The notes below the pieces were generated by a model. The model was not told the DNA's origin, did not search any database, and worked only from the letters and a program-made list of their open reading frames with translations. 64,000 bases of DNA from assembly GCF_902833225.1 (NCBI RefSeq), contig NZ_CADFEI010000019.1, positions 97,788 through 161,787 of the forward strand, read 5' to 3'. The position numbers and the translations under genes were made by a program. Below, one piece after another: positions 35,205-44,490 of the stretch. The number at the start of each line of letters is the position of its first letter. The first letter of the stretch is position 1. This DNA comes from Burkholderia sp. BCC1644. GTDB lineage: Bacteria; Pseudomonadota; Gammaproteobacteria; Burkholderiales; Burkholderiaceae.

Positions 35205-37433
35205 TCAGGCGACTGCGTCGACGATGCCGTTCAGCGTCGCGCTCGGGCGCATCGCCTGGCTCGTCTGCTCGACGTTCGGACGGTAGTAGCCGCCGATCGC
35301 CTGCGCCTTGCCTTGCGCGGCCGCCAGTTCTTCCAGGATGCGCGCTTCGCTGTCGGACAGCGCCTTCGCCACACCTTCGAACTGCGCCTTCAGCGCGGCG
35401 TCCTCGGTCTGCTCGGCCAGCGCCTGCGCCCAGTACAGGCACAGGTAGAAGTGGCTGCCGCGGTTGTCGAGGCCACCGACCTTGCGCGCCGGCGACTTGT
35501 TCTCGTCCAGGAACTTGCCGGTTGCCTGGTCGAGCGTCTTCGCGAGCACGACCGCCTTCGGGTTCTGGTACGCGTTGCCGAGGTGTTCGAGCGACGCAGC
35601 CAGTGCGAGGAATTCGCCGAGCGAATCCCAGCGCAGGAAGCCTTCCTCGACGAACTGCTGCACGTGCTTCGGCGCCGAGCCGCCCGCACCCGTTTCGAAC
35701 ATCCCGCCGCCGGCCATCAGCGGCACGATCGACAGCATCTTCGCGCTGGTGCCGAGCTCCATGATCGGGAACAGGTCGGTCAGGTAGTCGCGCAGCACGT
35801 TGCCGGTGACCGAGATCGTGTCCTTGCCCGCGCGGATGCGCTCGAGCGAGAAACGCGTCGCGTCGACCGGCGTCATCACGCGGATGTCGAGACCGTTCGT
35901 GTCGTGATCCTTCAGGTAGCGTTCGACCTTCGCGATGATCTGCGCATCGTGTGCACGCGCCGGGTCGAGCCAGAACACGGCCGGTGCGCCGGTCGCGCGC
36001 GCGCGGTTCACCGCGAGCTTGACCCAGTCCTGCACCGGTGCGTCCTTCGTCTGGCACATGCGCCAGATGTCGCCCGATTCCACTGCGTGCTCGAGCAGCA
36101 CGTTGCCGGCTTCGTCGGTGACGCGCACGACGCCGTCCGCCGGGATCTGGAACGTCTTGTCATGCGAACCGTATTCTTCGGCCGCCTGCGCCATCAGGCC
36201 GACGTTCGGCACGCTGCCCATCGTGACCGGATCGAATGCGCCGTGTTGCTTGCAATCCTCGATCACGGCCTGGTAGACGCCTGCGTAGCAACGGTCCGGA
36301 ATCACGGCCTTCGCGTCGTACAGTGCGCCGTCCGGACCCCACATGCCGCCCGAATCGCGGATCATCGCCGGCATCGACGCGTCGACGATCACGTCGCTCG
36401 GCACGTGCAGGTTCGTGATGCCCTTGTCCGAGTTGACCATCGCGAGGCGCGGACGCACCGCGTATTCGGCCTTGATGTCGGCTTCGATCGCTTCGCGCGT
36501 GTCGGCCGGCAGGTCCTTCAGGCGCGCGTACAGGTCGCCGATCCCGTTGTTCGGGTTGAAGCCGGCCTGCGCCAGCACGTCCGCGTGCTTCGCGAGCGCG
36601 TCGCGGTAGAACACCGACACGAAGTGACCGAACAGGATCGGATCCGAGACCTTCATCATGGTCGCCTTCAGGTGCACCGAGAACAGCACGTCCTGCGCCT
36701 TCGCGTCGGCGATCTGCGCGTCGATGAAGCTGCGCAGCGCATTGCGGCTCATCACCGATGCGTCGATGACTTCACCGGCCTTCACGGCCGTCTTTTCCTT
36801 CAGCACCTTCTTCGCGCCGTCCGTCGTCGTGAGTTCGATCTTCACGCTGCCGGCATCGGCGATCAGCGCCGACTTCTCGCTGCCGTAGAAGTCGCCTTCG
36901 CTCATGTGCGCGACGTGTGCCTTCGACGTGGCCTTCCACGCGCCCATCTTGTGCGGATGCTTGCGTGCGTAGTTCTTGACCGACAGCGGCGCGCGGCGGT
37001 CGGAGTTGCCTTCGCGCAGCACCGGGTTCACCGCGCTGCCCTTGATCTTGTCGTAGCGGGCCTTGACCGCCTTCTCTTCGTCCGTCGACGGATCTTCCGG
37101 GTAGGCCGGCAGCTTGAAGCCCTGCGCCTGCAGTTCCGCGATCGCGGCCTTCAGCTGCGGCACCGATGCGCTGATGTTCGGCAGCTTGATGATGTTCGCT
37201 TCCGGCTTCAGCGTGAGCTGGCCCAGCTCGGCCAGATCGTCGGAACCCTTCTGCTCAGGCGGCAGGACGTCTGCGAATGCCGCGATGATGCGGCCGGCGA
37301 GCGAGATGTCGCGCGTTTCGACGGCGACGCCGGACGAGCGCGTGAAGGCCTTGACGATCGGCAGCAGCGAATAGGTCGCGAGCGCGGGCGCTTCGTCGGT
37401 GAGGGTGTAGATGATCTTGGGCGAAGTGGACAT
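35205..37433 (-). CDS. icd2: NADP-dependent isocitrate dehydrogenase, monomeric type
   Basis: A 742-residue monomeric isocitrate dehydrogenase (IDH-II, about 80 kDa) converting isocitrate and NADP to 2-oxoglutarate, CO2 and NADPH in the TCA cycle. It begins with the family N-terminus MSTSPKIIYTLTDEAPALAT and shows MAGGGMFETGAGGSAPKH (near residue 580) and NRGSHFYLCLYWAQALA (near 660), both characteristic. The open frame runs 85 codons further upstream but the family starts at 37433. It lies 281 bases downstream of the unrelated homodimeric icd in the same orientation. Confidence 0.96.
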   Translation of the reverse strand: MSTSPKIIYTLTDEAPALATYSLLPIVKAFTRSSGVAVETRDISLAGRIIAAFADVLPPEQKGSDDLAELGQLTLKPEANIIKLPNISASVPQLKAAIAELQAQGFKLPAYPEDPSTDEEKAVKARYDKIKGSAVNPVLREGNSDRRAPLSVKNYARKHPHKMGAWKATSKAHVAHMSEGDFYGSEKSALIADAGSVKIELTTTDGAKKVLKEKTAVKAGEVIDASVMSRNALRSFIDAQIADAKAQDVLFSVHLKATMMKVSDPILFGHFVSVFYRDALAKHADVLAQAGFNPNNGIGDLYARLKDLPADTREAIEADIKAEYAVRPRLAMVNSDKGITNLHVPSDVIVDASMPAMIRDSGGMWGPDGALYDAKAVIPDRCYAGVYQAVIEDCKQHGAFDPVTMGSVPNVGLMAQAAEEYGSHDKTFQIPADGVVRVTDEAGNVLLEHAVESGDIWRMCQTKDAPVQDWVKLAVNRARATGAPAVFWLDPARAHDAQIIAKVERYLKDHDTNGLDIRVMTPVDATRFSLERIRAGKDTISVTGNVLRDYLTDLFPIMELGTSAKMLSIVPLMAGGGMFETGAGGSAPKHVQQFVEEGFLRWDSLGEFLALAASLEHLGNAYQNPKAVVLAKTLDQATGKFLDENKSPARKVGGLDNRGSHFYLCLYWAQALAEQTEDAALKAQFEGVAKALSDSEARILEELAAAQGKAQAIGGYYRPNVEQTSQAMRPSATLNGIVDAVA

Positions 37434-37714
37434 GGTCGATGCGTTGCTACGTGAAAATTTTGGACTGAGGAGCGCCGGCGGTAACCGGCGGGGAGCGACC
37501 GGGTCGGTCGCGAAAGGGGCACGCCGGCTCAGCCGGGCGGTGGTGTTGCGAGGGCCGTCATGTTCTACCTTGCAGGGCCTCCGGGCCGCATCGCGGCGCC
37601 GCGGCCCGCATGCCGGACCGCCCTGCCAACAAACCTGCCATCCACGAAACGCTCCGGCGCCGGCAGTCAGCGCCGGGGCGGCCGGCAACCTGCCGGCCTA
37701 CCCCGGAAGGGGTC

Positions 37715-38971
37715 TTACATGTTCTCGATCAGCACTTCGCCGAAGCCGGAGCACGACACCTGCGTCGCGCCTTCCATCAGCCGCGCGAAGTCGTACGTGA
37801 CGCGCTTCTGCAGGATCGACTTCTCCATCGAGGCGATGATCGTGTCGGCCGCTTCCGTCCAGCCGAGGTGGCGCAGCATCATTTCCGCCGACAGGATCTC
37901 GGAACCGGGGTTCACGTAATCCTTGCCTGCGTACTTCGGTGCCGTGCCGTGCGTCGCCTCGAACATCGCGACCGAATCCGACAGGTTCGCGCCCGGCGCG
38001 ATCCCGATGCCGCCGACCTGCGCGGCCAGTGCGTCGGAGATGTAGTCGCCGTTCAGGTTCAGCGTCGCGATCACGTCGTATTCGGCCGGGCGCAGCAGGA
38101 TCTGCTGCAGGAATGCGTCGGCGATCGAATCCTTGATCACGATCTCGTTGCCCGTCTTCGGGTTCTTCACGCGCATCCACGGACCGCCGTCGATCAGCTC
38201 GCCGCCGAATTCCTTCTGCGCGAGCGCGTAGCCGGCGTCACGGAACAGGCCTTCCGTGAACTTCATGATGTTGCCCTTGTGCACCAGCGTGACCGACTTG
38301 CGATCGTTGTCGATCGCGTACTGGATCGCCTTGCGCACGAGACGCTCGGTGCCTTCGGTCGACACGGGCTTGACGCCGATCCCCGAGGTTTCCGGGAAGC
38401 GGATCTTCTTCACGCCCATCTCGTCCTGCAGGAACTTGATGACCTTCTTCGCCTGCTCGGAACCCGCGGCCCATTCGATGCCCGCGTAGATGTCTTCCGA
38501 GTTCTCGCGGAAGATCACCATGTCGATCTTCTGCGGCTCGCGCACCGGCGACGGCACGCCCTTGAAGTACTGGACCGGTCGCAGGCACACGTACAGGTCG
38601 AGCTCCTGGCGCAGCGCGACGTTCAGCGAACGGATGCCGCCGCCGACCGGGGTCGTGAGCGGCCCCTTGATCGACACCACGTATTCCTTCAGCACCTGCA
38701 GCGTTTCTTCCGGGAGCCACACGTCCGGACCGTACACCTTCGTCGCCTTCTCGCCCGCGAAGATCTCCATCCAGTGGATCTTGCGCTTGCCCTTGTAGGC
38801 ATGCGCGACCGCCGCGTCGACGACCTTGATCATGACCGGCGTGATATCGAAGCCCGTACCGTCGCCTTCGATATAGGGAATGATCGGCTGATCGGAAACG
38901 TTGAGCGAGAAGTCCTTGTTGACGGTGATCTTGTCACCGCCTTCCGGAACCTTGATGTGCTGATACGGCAT
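37715..38971 (-). CDS. icd: NADP-dependent isocitrate dehydrogenase, homodimeric type
   Basis: A 418-residue homodimeric isocitrate dehydrogenase of the E. coli Icd type, catalysing the same reaction as the neighbouring monomeric enzyme but with an unrelated fold. Motifs are EGDGTGFDITPVM (about residues 35-47), GGGIRSLNVALRQ (about 109-121) containing the serine that AceK phosphorylates in E. coli, MVIFRENSEDIYAG (about 148-161), NLNGDYISDALAAQ and ATHGTAPKYAGKD. The conserved serine suggests possible AceK control at the glyoxylate branch. A perfect 16-bp palindrome sits about 165 bases upstream. The 281-base gap to icd2 holds G+C-rich inverted repeats but no T-tailed terminator, so read-through into icd2 is possible. 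Confidence 0.96.
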   Translation of the reverse strand: MPYQHIKVPEGGDKITVNKDFSLNVSDQPIIPYIEGDGTGFDITPVMIKVVDAAVAHAYKGKRKIHWMEIFAGEKATKVYGPDVWLPEETLQVLKEYVVSIKGPLTTPVGGGIRSLNVALRQELDLYVCLRPVQYFKGVPSPVREPQKIDMVIFRENSEDIYAGIEWAAGSEQAKKVIKFLQDEMGVKKIRFPETSGIGVKPVSTEGTERLVRKAIQYAIDNDRKSVTLVHKGNIMKFTEGLFRDAGYALAQKEFGGELIDGGPWMRVKNPKTGNEIVIKDSIADAFLQQILLRPAEYDVIATLNLNGDYISDALAAQVGGIGIAPGANLSDSVAMFEATHGTAPKYAGKDYVNPGSEILSAEMMLRHLGWTEAADTIIASMEKSILQKRVTYDFARLMEGATQVSCSGFGEVLIENM

Positions 38972-39136
38972 GATCGACTCCAGTGACGTGGCTGAGCAGG
39001 TGATGCTGGTCGAAACTGCGCGCGCGGCGGGGGCGCGGCATGGCCACCCCGTGACGGCAACAGCGAGCCGCTATTCTAGCGCCCCAACCGGGCACTTCGG
39101 CATGAACCGCGGCACTGCGTATCAAGACCTCACTTA

Positions 39137-39152
39137 TGTCTTATATAAGACA
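39137..39152. promoter_or_regulatory. Perfect 16-bp palindromic operator between icd and rluE
   Basis: TGTCTTATATAAGACA, a perfect palindrome in the 277-base divergent gap. Its form fits a GntR/FadR-type dimer site. Its position, 165 bases before icd and 97 before rluE, makes a TCA-cycle regulator a reasonable inference, but the protein is not identified here. Confidence 0.65.
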
Positions 39153-39248
39153 GAGGACTTGCCGTTCCGTATTATGCATTAAGATTCCGCCATTTGCCAT
39201 AGACCGCCCGCCCCCGCCTCCCGCGGCAGGCCGGGTGGGCGCCCTGCC

Positions 39249-39827
39249 ATGAACCTGATCGCCCTCAACAAGCCGTTCGGCACGATTTGCCAGTTTTCCG
39301 CGCACGAGACGCGGCCGTCGCTCGGCGACTGGGTAAAAACGCCCGGCGTCTATGCGGCCGGCCGGCTGGACGCGGACAGCGAAGGCTTGCTGCTGCTCAC
39401 CGACGACGGCGCGCTGCAGGCGCGCATCGCGGAGCCGCGCCACAAGCTCGTGAAGCGCTACTGGGCGCAGGTCGAGGGCGCGCCCGGCCCGGCCGACCTG
39501 AAGGCGCTCGCGCGCGGCGTCAACCTGGGCGACTACGTGACGCGACCGTGCCGCGCCGAGTTCATCGAGCCGCCCGACACGCTGTGGCCGCGCAATCCGC
39601 CGATCCGCTACCGCGCCGCGATCCCGACCACGTGGATCGAACTCGCGATCACCGAAGGCAAGAATCGGCAGGTACGCCGGATGACGGCCGCGGTCGGCTT
39701 CCCGACGTTGCGACTGGTGCGCGTCGGCGTCGGCGCACTGGATATATTTGCACTCGGCATTGCGCCGGGCGAAACAATCGCACTGCCGCCGCGCGCGCCA
39801 TGGGACGGTTTCGCGCCCGCCGGATGA
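39249..39827 (+). CDS. rluE: 23S rRNA pseudouridine synthase (RluE-like)
   Basis: A 192-residue RsuA-type pseudouridine synthase of RluE size, without an N-terminal S4 domain. The catalytic Asp is in AAGRLDADSEGLLLLTDDG (about residues 37-55), and the second core motif is EGKNRQVRRMTAAVGFPT (about 137-154). In E. coli RluE modifies U2457 of 23S rRNA; the same target is inferred. It is divergent from icd and stands alone. Confidence 0.92.
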   Translation: MNLIALNKPFGTICQFSAHETRPSLGDWVKTPGVYAAGRLDADSEGLLLLTDDGALQARIAEPRHKLVKRYWAQVEGAPGPADLKALARGVNLGDYVTRPCRAEFIEPPDTLWPRNPPIRYRAAIPTTWIELAITEGKNRQVRRMTAAVGFPTLRLVRVGVGALDIFALGIAPGETIALPPRAPWDGFAPAG

Positions 39828-40108
39828 CGAATCCGGGAGGCGCGAATTTTTCGTCATCTTTTTCGTCAACCGGCTGCGAAGATCGCGCGTTAAACCACGC
39901 AGATGCCAACCTTAGCTATCCGGCATTGGCAGCCGAACCCGTATTTGCGTCACGAAAGCGACGTTTTTCTCGAATACGATTCGGCGCCCGCAGCGCAATG
40001 AGAAATTTCTCGAAGCGTCTGTCAACCGAAAGGTGGATGGCACCGTTAGACGACATGACTCCTATTGCCGGGTCATTTGGTTAATTAACTAAAGCTGAGG
40101 AACACAAC

Positions 40109-40324
40109 ATGAACAAACTGATCGCCGCTCTGGTCGCTGGCCTCTTCGCAACGGCTGCTTTCGCACAAGCTTCGGCTCCGGAAGCTGCTCCGGCAGCAGC
40201 AGAAGCTGCTTCGGCACCGGCTAAGCACGCTGCCAAGAAGCACCACGCTGCCAAGAAGCACCACAAGGCATCGAAGAAGGCTGCAGCAAGCGACGCAGCA
40301 GCACCGGCAGCTGCTTCGAACTAA
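40109..40324 (+). CDS. Small exported Ala/Lys/His-rich protein (71 aa)
   Basis: A 71-residue protein with a clear Sec signal peptide (about residues 1-20, ending AAFAQA). The mature part is almost only Ala, Lys, His, Ser and Pro: an acidic Ala/Glu stretch (about 21-35), then a basic block KHAAKKHHAAKKHHKASKKA (about 39-58), then an Ala/Ser tail. It resembles Lys/Ala-rich histone tails and may bind polyanions, envelope polymers or metal, but no function is known to me. GAGGAACACAAC precedes the ATG and a strong terminator follows. G+C is lower than in its neighbours, as in many highly expressed small envelope genes. The gap 39828-40108 holds no recognised gene. Confidence 0.8.
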   Translation: MNKLIAALVAGLFATAAFAQASAPEAAPAAAEAASAPAKHAAKKHHAAKKHHKASKKAAASDAAAPAAASN

Positions 40325-40384
40325 GTAAGCAAGCTGTAATAACGCAGTCAAGAACACGCAGTCTTGCCGTTCTTACGGCGTTGA

Positions 40385-40421
40385 AAGGCAGATCACCGCA
40401 AGGCGATCTGCCTTTTTCTTT
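40385..40421 (+). terminator. Terminator of the 71-aa gene
   Basis: A 10-bp perfect stem AAGGCAGATC (40385-40394) with its complement (40404-40413), followed by TTTCTTTT. Confidence 0.9.
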
Positions 40422-40484
40422 TGTGTGCCCGCCGGCGCGCATCGCGTACCATGCGGGTCTCGTTTTCCAGACAGGAGCCATGCT

Positions 40485-40985
40485 GTGCAATTCTCCCTGC
40501 GCTCGTCGCTCGGCCGCCTAGCGCGCGCCGCCGTCTTTCCCGCCGCGCTCGCCGTCCTCGCGTTCGGCATGCAGGCCGCCAGCGCGCAGATGCCGCCCGG
40601 CGCCAAGCAGCCGAGCGAGTTCCCGCGCGTGAAGCTGCGCGCCGGCATGTACGTGATCGACGCGGCCGTCGCCGCGAACGACGCCGACCGCGAACAGGGG
40701 CTGATGTACCGCTCGCAGCTCGCGCCGAACGAAGGCATGCTGTTCGTCTTCAACGAAAACGCCGTGCACTGCTTCTGGATGAAGAACACGCTGATCCCGC
40801 TGTCGATCGCGTTCATCCGCGCTGACGGCACGATCACCGACATCGACGAGATGCGGGCGGAGACGACCGACAACCACTGCCCGCGCAACAACGGCGTCTA
40901 CGCGCTCGAAATGAGCAAGGGCTGGTTCGCGGCCAAGGGCATCAAGCCCGGCATGAAGCTCGACGGCCTGCCGAAGGCCCAGTAA
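40485..40985 (+). CDS. DUF192 family exported protein
   Basis: A 166-residue DUF192 protein with an N-terminal signal peptide (about residues 1-34, ending QAASAQ). The domain carries the typical NDADREQGLMYRSQL, NEGMLFVF, CFWMKNTLIPLSIAFI and DNHCPRN segments. Function is unknown; the family is exported and small. GTG at 40485 is chosen because GGAG stands seven bases before it and it begins the signal peptide cleanly; the longer open frame (from 40425) would put Arg-rich residues in front. It precedes fusA by about 220 bases. Confidence 0.85.
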   Translation: MQFSLRSSLGRLARAAVFPAALAVLAFGMQAASAQMPPGAKQPSEFPRVKLRAGMYVIDAAVAANDADREQGLMYRSQLAPNEGMLFVFNENAVHCFWMKNTLIPLSIAFIRADGTITDIDEMRAETTDNHCPRNNGVYALEMSKGWFAAKGIKPGMKLDGLPKAQ

Positions 40986-41204
40986 CGGCCCTTTTCGCGG
41001 CGTCGCGCCGCGCATCGACCGAAGCCGGCCGCCCGTTGCGCGCCGGTTTTTTTTCGCCTGCCGGTGGTGCTGTCCGGCTTGATTCCGCCGGCGCCGGCCG
41101 CATCTGCAAAAGCCACGCGCAAGCGCTATGCTTTAAGTCTCGCTTGTTCCAGCCCGGGCCGGCCCAGCCGGCTCGCTTACGATCCGAACCACCAGGAGGT
41201 TCAC

Positions 41205-43310
41205 GTGCCCCGCAAAACCCCCATCGAGCGCTATCGCAATATCGGGATCAGCGCTCACATCGATGCCGGCAAGACCACGACGACCGAGCGCATCCTGTTT
41301 TACACCGGCGTGAGCCACAAGATCGGTGAAGTGCACGACGGCGCGGCCACGATGGACTGGATGGAGCAGGAGCAGGAACGCGGCATCACGATCACGTCGG
41401 CGGCGACCACGGCCTTCTGGAAGGGCATGGCCGGCAACTATCCGGAACACCGCATCAACATCATCGACACGCCCGGGCACGTCGACTTCACGATCGAAGT
41501 CGAGCGCTCGATGCGCGTGCTCGACGGCGCGTGCATGGTCTACGACTCGGTCGGCGGCGTGCAGCCGCAGTCCGAAACCGTGTGGCGCCAGGCGAACAAG
41601 TACAAGGTGCCGCGCATCGCGTTCGTCAACAAGATGGACCGCATCGGCGCCGATTTCTTCCGCGTGCAGCGGCAGATCGGCGAGCGCCTGAAAGGCGTCG
41701 CCGTGCCGATCCAGATTCCGATCGGCGCGGAAGATCATTTCCAGGGCGTCGTCGATCTCGTGAAGATGAAGGCGATCGTGTGGGACGACGAAAGCCAGGG
41801 CGTGAAGTTCACGTACGAGGACATCCCCGCGAACCTCGTCGAGCTCGCGCACGAGTGGCGCGAGAAGATGGTCGAGGCCGCCGCGGAAGCGAGCGAGGAA
41901 CTGCTCGAGAAGTACCTGCACGACCATGAATCGCTGAGCGAGGACGAGATCAAGGCCGCGTTGCGCAAACGCACGATCGCGAACGAGATCGTCCCGATGC
42001 TGTGCGGCAGCGCATTCAAGAACAAGGGCGTGCAGGCGATGCTCGACGCGGTGATCGACTACCTGCCGTCGCCTGCCGACGTGCCCGCGATTCTCGGCCA
42101 TGACCTGCACGACAAGGAAGCGGAACGTCATCCGAACGACGAGGATCCGTTCTCGTCGCTCGCGTTCAAGATCATGACCGATCCGTTCGTCGGCCAGCTG
42201 ATCTTCTTCCGCGTGTATTCGGGCGTGGTCGAATCCGGCGACACGGTGCTGAACGCGACGAAGGACAAGAAGGAGCGGCTCGGCCGGATCCTGCAGATGC
42301 ACGCGAACGAGCGCAAGGAAATCAAGGAAGTGCGAGCGGGCGACATCGCGGCGGCCGTCGGCCTGAAGGAAGCGACCACCGGCGACACGCTGTGCGATCC
42401 GGCGCACCCGATCGTGCTCGAACGCATGATTTTCCCGGAGCCGGTGATTTCGCAGGCCGTCGAGCCGAAGACGAAGGCCGACCAGGAAAAGATGGGCCTG
42501 GCGCTCAACCGTCTGGCGCAGGAAGATCCGTCGTTCCGCGTGCAGACCGACGAAGAATCCGGGCAGACCATCATTTCGGGGATGGGCGAGCTTCACCTCG
42601 AAATTCTGGTCGACCGGATGAAGCGTGAATTCGGCGTGGAAGCGACGGTCGGCAAGCCGCAGGTCGCGTATCGCGAGACGGTGCGCACGCCGGCGAAGGA
42701 CGTCGAAGGCAAGTTCGTCAAGCAGTCGGGCGGCCGTGGCCAGTACGGGCATGCGGTGATCACGCTCGAGCCGAACCCCGGCAAGGGCTACGAGTTCGTC
42801 GACGCGATCAAGGGCGGGGTGATTCCGCGCGAATACATTCCGTCGGTCGACAAGGGCATCCAGGAAACGCTGAAGAGCGGCGTGCTGGCGGGCTATCCGG
42901 TCGTCGACGTAAAGGTCACGCTGACGTTCGGTTCGTACCACGACGTCGACTCGAACGAAAACGCGTTCCGGATGGCCGGGTCGATGGCGTTCAAGGAAGC
43001 GATGCGCCGCGCGAAGCCGGTGCTGCTCGAGCCGATGATGGCAGTCGAGGTCGAGACGCCCGAGGACTTCATGGGCAACGTGATGGGCGACCTGTCGAGC
43101 CGGCGCGGCATCGTGCAGGGGATGGAAGATATCGCCGGCGGTGGCGGCAAGCTCGTGCGCGCCGAGGTGCCGCTCGCGGAGATGTTCGGCTATTCGACGT
43201 CGCTACGTTCGGCCACGCAGGGCCGCGCAACCTACACGATGGAGTTCAAGCAGTACGCGGAAACGCCGGCCAACGTGTCGGAAGGCGTGATCAGCGCGAA
43301 GACGAAGTAA
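41205..43310 (+). CDS. fusA: Elongation factor G (copy outside the str operon)
   Basis: A 701-residue translational GTPase, full EF-G length, that drives ribosome translocation and recycling. G1 is AHIDAGKTTTTE (about residues 17-28), G2 lies at RGITITSAATT, G3 is DTPGHVDFT (about 88-96) and G4 is NKMDR (about 142-146). Domains III-V follow with SGMGELHLEILVDR and GGRGQYGHA. The start is GTG after a strong AGGAGG. It is not flanked by rpsL, rpsG or tuf, so it is probably a second EF-G gene (fusA2) beside one in the str operon, which lies outside this window. All G motifs look intact. Confidence 0.93.
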   Translation: MPRKTPIERYRNIGISAHIDAGKTTTTERILFYTGVSHKIGEVHDGAATMDWMEQEQERGITITSAATTAFWKGMAGNYPEHRINIIDTPGHVDFTIEVERSMRVLDGACMVYDSVGGVQPQSETVWRQANKYKVPRIAFVNKMDRIGADFFRVQRQIGERLKGVAVPIQIPIGAEDHFQGVVDLVKMKAIVWDDESQGVKFTYEDIPANLVELAHEWREKMVEAAAEASEELLEKYLHDHESLSEDEIKAALRKRTIANEIVPMLCGSAFKNKGVQAMLDAVIDYLPSPADVPAILGHDLHDKEAERHPNDEDPFSSLAFKIMTDPFVGQLIFFRVYSGVVESGDTVLNATKDKKERLGRILQMHANERKEIKEVRAGDIAAAVGLKEATTGDTLCDPAHPIVLERMIFPEPVISQAVEPKTKADQEKMGLALNRLAQEDPSFRVQTDEESGQTIISGMGELHLEILVDRMKREFGVEATVGKPQVAYRETVRTPAKDVEGKFVKQSGGRGQYGHAVITLEPNPGKGYEFVDAIKGGVIPREYIPSVDKGIQETLKSGVLAGYPVVDVKVTLTFGSYHDVDSNENAFRMAGSMAFKEAMRRAKPVLLEPMMAVEVETPEDFMGNVMGDLSSRRGIVQGMEDIAGGGGKLVRAEVPLAEMFGYSTSLRSATQGRATYTMEFKQYAETPANVSEGVISAKTK

Positions 43311-43343
43311 GCGCCGGGCGTTCACGCCCCGTCGCCTGCACGC

Positions 43344-43374
43344 AAGCCCGTCCGGTTCCGGACGGGCTTTTTTT
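43344..43374 (+). terminator. Terminator of fusA
   Basis: A stem of up to 12 bp, AAGCCCGTCCGG with its complement and almost no loop, followed by seven T. Confidence 0.92.
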
Positions 43375-43440
43375 CATCCGGCGCGCGCTGCGTTCGCGGT
43401 TTTTTGATCGGTACGCCAGGCATTTTTTTCGCATGCCACA

Positions 43441-44490
43441 ATGGATCGCGATTCGTCAGATGGAACCCGCCCGATGCCACCCACCCCTGCCCTGCGCCGT
43501 CTGCTGATGCTCTACGCCGGCCTGATCGCCGCGAACGTCGCCGTGTGGCTGTGGGCGCTCGCGGTGCTGCGCGACCATCCGCTGCTGCTCGGCACCGCGG
43601 CGATCGCGTACGGGCTCGGGCTGCGTCACGCGGTCGACGCCGATCACATCGCCGCGATCGACGTCGCGACGCGCAAGCTGATGCAGGACGGCCAGCGTCC
43701 GGTGAGCGTCGGCCTGTTCTTTTCGCTCGGCCATTCGACGATCGTGATCGCGGCGACGCTCGGCATCGCGCTGACCGCGTTCGCACTGCGCGACCGGTTC
43801 GATGCGTTCCGCGAGATCGGCGGCACGATCGGCACGGCCGTATCGGCCACTTTCCTGCTCGTGCTCGCGTGCGTGAACCTGATGATCCTGCGCGACGTAT
43901 GGCGACGTTATCGCCGCGCTCCCGGACACGCACACGCGCATGACGACGCGCACGTGCATCGGCCTGCAGGGCTCGTTTCACGACTGCTGCGCCCCTTGTT
44001 CCGGTTCGTGTCGAAGAGCTGGCACATGTATCCGGTCGGCGTGCTGTTCGGGCTAGGTTTCGATACTGCAACCGAAATCGGCCTGCTCGCGATCGCTGCC
44101 GCGCAAGCGAGCCAGGGGTTGCCCGTCTACACGGTCATGCTGTTTCCCGCGCTGTTCACCGCCGGCATGACGCTGATCGACTCGACCGACAATGTGCTGA
44201 TGATTCATGCATACGGCTGGGCGATGGACGACCCGCAGCGCAAGCTGCTCTACAACGCGAGCATCACGTTCGTGTCGGCGGCCGTTGCACTGGCGATCGG
44301 CGGGATCGAGGCGGCCGGCCTGCTGGCCGACAAGCTGTCGCTGACGGGCCCCGTGCGCGACGCGCTCGATGCGCTCGGCGAACGCTTCGGCTCGATCGGC
44401 TACGGCATCGTCGCGCTGTTCCTCGTCTGCTGGATCGCGTCGATCCTGTTCCACCGCTGGCAGCGCGCCGCCGACGCGCCGGCGCGCTGA
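43441..44490 (+). CDS. NiCoT-family nickel/cobalt permease (HoxN/NixA type)
   Basis: A 349-residue inner-membrane permease with about eight hydrophobic segments. The metal-recognition motif of helix II is RHAVDADHIAAID (about residues 62-74), the hallmark of HoxN/HupN/NixA transporters, and GFDTATEIGLL (about 203-213) in a later helix also belongs to it. A short His-rich loop GHAHAHDDAHVHRP (about 162-175) could bind the metal. Nickel is the usual substrate (for urease or hydrogenase); cobalt is possible. The first ATG (43441) has no clear ribosome site, and the ATG at 43474 may be the true start. Confidence 0.87.
   Translation: MDRDSSDGTRPMPPTPALRRLLMLYAGLIAANVAVWLWALAVLRDHPLLLGTAAIAYGLGLRHAVDADHIAAIDVATRKLMQDGQRPVSVGLFFSLGHSTIVIAATLGIALTAFALRDRFDAFREIGGTIGTAVSATFLLVLACVNLMILRDVWRRYRRAPGHAHAHDDAHVHRPAGLVSRLLRPLFRFVSKSWHMYPVGVLFGLGFDTATEIGLLAIAAAQASQGLPVYTVMLFPALFTAGMTLIDSTDNVLMIHAYGWAMDDPQRKLLYNASITFVSAAVALAIGGIEAAGLLADKLSLTGPVRDALDALGERFGSIGYGIVALFLVCWIASILFHRWQRAADAPAR

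Noticed and set aside
41064..41204. N-terminal extension of EF-G (47 codons)
   Set aside because: The GTG at 41205 has a strong AGGAGG just before it and begins the normal EF-G N-terminus.
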